64,000 nt of DNA, taken from Streptomyces sp. XD-27 (GTDB taxonomy: Bacteria > Actinomycetota > Actinomycetes > Streptomycetales > Streptomycetaceae). This document shows, one piece after another, positions 60,890 to 64,000 of this stretch. The first letter of the stretch is position 1. The number at the start of each line of letters is the position of its first letter. The translations under genes were made by a program, and so were the position numbers. Below the pieces are notes generated by a model, which saw only the letters and a list, made by a program, of their open reading frames with translations, ran no database searches and was not told the origin of the DNA. Location: positions 2,480,001 through 2,544,000 of the forward strand of contig NZ_CP130713.1 in NCBI RefSeq assembly GCF_030553055.1, given 5' to 3'.

Positions 60890-61919
60890 ATGGACCTCAG
60901 GATCAACAGACACCACAGGATCAACAGACATCACAGAGCGGCCGCCGTCGCCGCGACCGCCGCCGCCGGCCTGCTGCTCGCGGCGGGCTGCAGCAGCCAA
61001 GGCGGCAAGAAGGCCCAGGGAGCCGCGGACGACTTCTCCGCCGGCAAGGCGAACACCCCCGGATGAAGGTCGCGCTGATCACCCACGCGGCCCCGGCGAC
61101 ACCTTCTGGGACGTCGTGCGCAAGGGCGCCAAGGCCGCCGCCGCCAAGGACAACATCGAGCTGGTGTACTCCAGCGACCCCAACGGCGCCAACCAGGCCA
61201 ACCTGGTGCAGAACGCGGTCGACCAGGACGTCGACGGCATCGTGGTCACCCTGGCCAAGCCGGACGCCATGAAGGGCGCGCTGGCCAAGGCCCGCAAGGC
61301 CGGGATCCCCGTGGCGGGACTCAACTCCGGGCTCGGGGACTGGAAGGGCCAGGGCCTGCTGGAGTTCTTCGGGCAGGACGAGGAGATCGCCGGCGAGGCG
61401 CTCGGCGAGCGGCTCGACAAGCTCGGCGCGAAGCACACCATCTGCGTCATCCACGAGCAGGGCAACGTCGGCCTGGAGGCCCGGTGCCGTGGCATGAAGA
61501 AGACCTTCGACGGCAGGACCGACACCCTCTACGTCAACGGCACCGACATGCCCTCGGTGAAGTCCACGATCACCGCCAAGCTCAAGCAGGACTCCGGGAT
61601 CGACCATGTCGTCACCCTCGGCGCCCCCTTCGCACTGACGGCCGTCCAGTCCGCCGACGACTCCGGCGGCGACGCCAAGGTCGCCACCTTCGACCTCAAC
61701 AAGGAACTGATCGCCGCGGTCAAGAGCGGCGACGTGGAGGTCGCCGTCGACCAGCAGCCCTTCCTCCAGGGCTACCTGGCACTGGACGCCATGTGGCTGT
61801 ACAAGCAGAACGGCAACTTCAGCGGTGGCGGCGAGGAACCTGTCCTGACCGGCCCCGCCTTCGTCGACAAGGACAACGTCGCCGAGATCGAGAAGTTCGC
61901 CACCAAGGGCACGAGGTGA
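60890..61919 (+). CDS. Sugar (probably inositol) ABC transporter substrate-binding lipoprotein, two 1-bp frameshifts
   Basis: RbsB/IatB-like periplasmic-binding protein. ATG 60890 begins a signal peptide with lipobox LLAAGC. The first frame ends at TGA 61064-61066 after ANTPG. MKVALITHAAP continues in the next frame and GDTFWDVVRKGAKAAAAKDN in the third. One missing base at about 61056-61063 and one in the CCCCGG run at 61091-61096 explain both. From there the frame is intact to 61919 (ANQANLVQNAVDQDVDGIVVTLAKPDAM, VAVDQQPFLQGYLALDAMWLYKQ). An 18-bp direct repeat (ATCAACAGACA) duplicates INRHHR near the N-terminus. Followed at 8 nt by the permease. Confidence 0.85.
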
Positions 61920-61926
61920 GCCGCCC

Positions 61927-63000
61927 ATGACGCAGACAGCCACTCCGGCGGCCGCCACCCCGCCGGCCGCCCCCGCCTCCTCCAAGCGGCCGGTCGCCGC
62001 GGCCGACCACGCGCTGCTGCGCAGAGTGCTGGCGCGCCCCGAGATCGGCGCGCTGGTCGCCGCCGTCGCCGTCTATTTCTTCTTCTTCGCGGTCGCGCCG
62101 TCGTTCCGGCAGGCGGACTCCTTCGCCACGGTCCTGTACCAGGCGTCCACGATGGGCATCATGGCGCTGGCCGTCTCCCTGCTGATGATCGGCGGCGAGT
62201 TCGACCTGTCGGCCGGCGTCGCGGTCACCAGCTCCGCGCTGACCGCGAGCATGTTCAGCTTCCAGCTCACCACCAACGTCTGGGTGGGCGTGGGCGTCGC
62301 CCTGCTCGTCTCGCTGGCAGTCGGCGCGATCAACGGCATCCTGCTGGTGAAGACCGGCCTGCCGAGCTTCTTGGTGACGCTCGCCAGCTTCCTGATGCTC
62401 CAGGGCCTGAACCTGGCCGTCACCAAGATGCTCACGGGCAACGTCGGCACCGACAACATCAGCGACATGGACGGCTTCGACCAGGCCAAGCAGGTCTTCT
62501 CCGCCGAGATCGGGATCGGCGGGGTGGACCTCAAGGTCACCGTGCTGTGGTGGCTGGCCTTCGCGGCCCTGGCCACCTGGGTGCTGCTGCGCACCCGCTA
62601 CGGCAACTGGATCTTCGCCGTCGGCGGCTCGAAGGAGAGCGCGCGGGCCGTCGGCGTCCCCGTGACCTTCACCAAGATCACGCTGTTCATGACCGTGGGT
62701 TTCGCCGCCTGGTTCGTCGGTATGCATCTGCTGTTCGAGTACAACGCCGTGCAGGCCAGCGAGGGCGTCGGCAACGAGTTCCTGTACATCATCGCCGCGG
62801 TGATCGGCGGATGCCTGCTCACCGGCGGCTACGGCTCGGCGGCCGGCGCGGTCGTCGGCGCCTTCATCTTCGGCATGGTCAACCAGGGCATCGTCTACGC
62901 CAACTGGAACCCCGACTGGTTCAAGTTCTTCCTCGGCGTGATGCTGCTCGTCGCGACACTCGTCAATCTGTGGGTGCGCCGCCAGGCCACCAGGAGGTGA
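61927..63000 (+). CDS. Sugar ABC transporter permease (RbsC/IatP-type)
   Basis: A 357-residue membrane protein with about ten helices. ASTMGIMALAVSLLMIGGEFDLSAGV is the family signature GEFDLSAG. INGILLVKTGLPSFLVTLASFLMLQGLNL and RYGNWIFAVGGSKESARAVGVPV are the cytoplasmic loop. IIAAVIGGCLLTGGYGSAAGAVVGA follows. An Ala/Thr/Pro-rich N-terminal tail precedes the first helix. ATG 61927 lies 8 nt after the binding-protein stop. Adjacent divergent iol genes make inositol the likely substrate. Confidence 0.92.
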   Translation: MTQTATPAAATPPAAPASSKRPVAAADHALLRRVLARPEIGALVAAVAVYFFFFAVAPSFRQADSFATVLYQASTMGIMALAVSLLMIGGEFDLSAGVAVTSSALTASMFSFQLTTNVWVGVGVALLVSLAVGAINGILLVKTGLPSFLVTLASFLMLQGLNLAVTKMLTGNVGTDNISDMDGFDQAKQVFSAEIGIGGVDLKVTVLWWLAFAALATWVLLRTRYGNWIFAVGGSKESARAVGVPVTFTKITLFMTVGFAAWFVGMHLLFEYNAVQASEGVGNEFLYIIAAVIGGCLLTGGYGSAAGAVVGAFIFGMVNQGIVYANWNPDWFKFFLGVMLLVATLVNLWVRRQATRR

Positions 63001-63005
63001 TCACT

Positions 63006-63941
63006 GTGACGACCACGAAGGAGACCCCGGAGGAGACCCCGGAGGACGCCCGGACCGGCGTCCGGACCGACATCCGGCAGGACGGCCGGACAGCGGCCGC
63101 GGCGGCGGACCAGGGCGCCGCGCCCATCGTCGAGCTCAAGGGCGTCGGCAAGCTGTACGGCAACGTCCGCGCCCTGCGCGGCATCGACCTGGCCGTCCGG
63201 CCGGGTCAGGTGACCTGCGTCCTGGGCGACAACGGCGCCGGCAAGTCCACCCTCATCAAGATCATCTCGGGGCTGCATCCGCACGACGAGGGGGAGTTCC
63301 TCGTCGACGGCGCGCCGGTGAGGCTGGCCAACCCGCGCGACGCGCTGGCCCGCGGCATCGCCACCGTCTACCAGGATCTGGCCACCGTCCCGCTGATGCC
63401 GGTGTGGCGGAACTTCTTCCTCGGCTCGGAGCTGACCCGCGGCCCGTGGCCGGTACGCCGTCTGGACATCGCCCGGATGAAGCGGACCACCGACGAGGAA
63501 CTGACCGCGATGGGCATCCACCTCGCCGACCTGGACCAGCCCATCGGAACCCTCTCCGGCGGGCAGCGGCAGTCCGTGGCCATCGCGCGCGCCGTGCACT
63601 TCGGCGCCCGGGTGCTGATCCTGGACGAGCCGACCGCGGCCCTGGGCGTGAAGCAGTCCGGTGTCGTCCTCAAGTACATCGCGGCCGCCCGCGAGAAGGG
63701 CCTCGGGGTCATCTTCATCACCCACAACCCGCACCACGCCTACATGGTGGGCGACCACTTCTCCGTGCTCCGGCTCGGCGCGCTGGAGCTGAACGCCGCC
63801 CGCGCGGACGTCACCCTGGAAGAGCTCACCAACCACATGGCGGGCGGCGCCGAGCTGGCCGCCCTCAAGCACGAACTGGCGCAGGTGCGCGGAGTCGACG
63901 TCGACGAGCTTCCGGAATCCGTCGAGGCCCCCGCCTCCTGA
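63006..63941 (+). CDS. Sugar ABC transporter ATP-binding protein, single-cassette type
   Basis: 311 residues with one ABC domain. Walker A is LGDNGAGKST (about 76-85), the signature LSGGQRQSVAIARA and Walker B VLILDEPTAALGVKQ. RbsA-type sugar ATPases have two cassettes; this single-cassette form occurs in actinobacterial inositol/xylose systems. The N-terminus is a hydrophilic tail with an ETPE repeat. GTG 63006 has the extended SD AGGAGGTGA (62992-63000). An in-frame GTG inside that SD (62997) is rejected. The gene is 5 nt after the permease stop. The last 59 bases of the window hold nothing recognisable. Confidence 0.92.
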   Translation: MTTTKETPEETPEDARTGVRTDIRQDGRTAAAAADQGAAPIVELKGVGKLYGNVRALRGIDLAVRPGQVTCVLGDNGAGKSTLIKIISGLHPHDEGEFLVDGAPVRLANPRDALARGIATVYQDLATVPLMPVWRNFFLGSELTRGPWPVRRLDIARMKRTTDEELTAMGIHLADLDQPIGTLSGGQRQSVAIARAVHFGARVLILDEPTAALGVKQSGVVLKYIAAAREKGLGVIFITHNPHHAYMVGDHFSVLRLGALELNAARADVTLEELTNHMAGGAELAALKHELAQVRGVDVDELPESVEAPAS

Positions 63942-64000
63942 CCCCGCGCCCCTCAGCCCCGCCTCGGCGCCCCACCCCGCCCGCCAACCGTTATGTCCCA

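Overview
The window is chromosomal DNA from a Streptomyces-type actinomycete. The signs are very high GC with strong third-position GC in every gene, many GTG starts, ATGA/GTGA stop-start overlaps, a PknG-like kinase locus, ssbB, a thioester-domain surface protein with an LAETG sorting signal, and DUF397, FUSC and MAB_1171c-type genes. No replication origin, phage or CRISPR array was seen.

Layout. 1-8.4 kb (+): a phospho-signalling cassette: the tail of a coiled-coil protein, a PknG-like Ser/Thr kinase, a PP2C phosphatase, a von Willebrand A protein and an FHA protein. Several members carry zinc ribbons. The vWA and FHA genes each need one extra base to read through. 8.5-18.3 kb: housekeeping genes: truncated haemoglobin, a hypothetical protein, thioesterase, EttA, an LAETG-anchored thioester-domain protein, SsbB with two perfect DnaA boxes upstream, and two membrane-linked GTPases. 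18.7-21.0 kb: tRNA-Arg(UCU) followed by a small decayed island. It is bounded by a 16-bp direct copy of the tRNA 3' end and holds a 0.6-kb IS256-type remnant, a hypothetical gene and a broken lipoprotein gene.

21.0-29.4 kb: the most interesting locus. It carries a complete RmlA/B/C/D set for dTDP-L-rhamnose, a tRNA-dependent cyclodipeptide synthase (NYH type) coupled to a cytochrome P450, a GT1-type glycosyltransferase and a membrane O-acyltransferase. Read together they predict an oxidised, rhamnosylated and possibly acylated diketopiperazine. A pteridine-synthase remnant and a large STAND ATPase flank it. 32.5-38.3 kb (-): an aldo/keto reductase, a MAB_1171c-type membrane protein and an ImmA/IrrE-type peptidase, preceded by a complete lasso-peptide set A-C-B1-B2. 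The precursor, which is too short for routine gene calling, ends in the predicted core GFGSRYTDVLGEQGWG with a Gly1-Asp8 ring. 38.5-41.1 kb (+): two polyprenyl synthetase paralogues, the first without the first Asp-rich motif.

41.2-54 kb: crcB-DUF190-crcB, a LysR regulator divergent from sdhCAB, a FUSC transporter, a large fused substrate-binding/sensor protein, a HAD phosphatase, a VOC protein and a DUF397 gene beside a regulator remnant. 54.1-64 kb: myo-inositol catabolism (mmsA, iolD, iolB, a Cgl0159-type aldolase, iolC, all minus strand), divergent from a sugar ABC transporter (binding protein, permease, ATPase). The shared intergenic region holds a near-consensus promoter and two copies of a palindromic operator-like site. 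iolE and iolG are not in the window.

Caution: at least four single missing G/C bases break otherwise intact genes (vWA, FHA, and the sugar-binding protein twice). This pattern is more typical of homopolymer under-calling than of gene decay. All functions are inferred from sequence alone.
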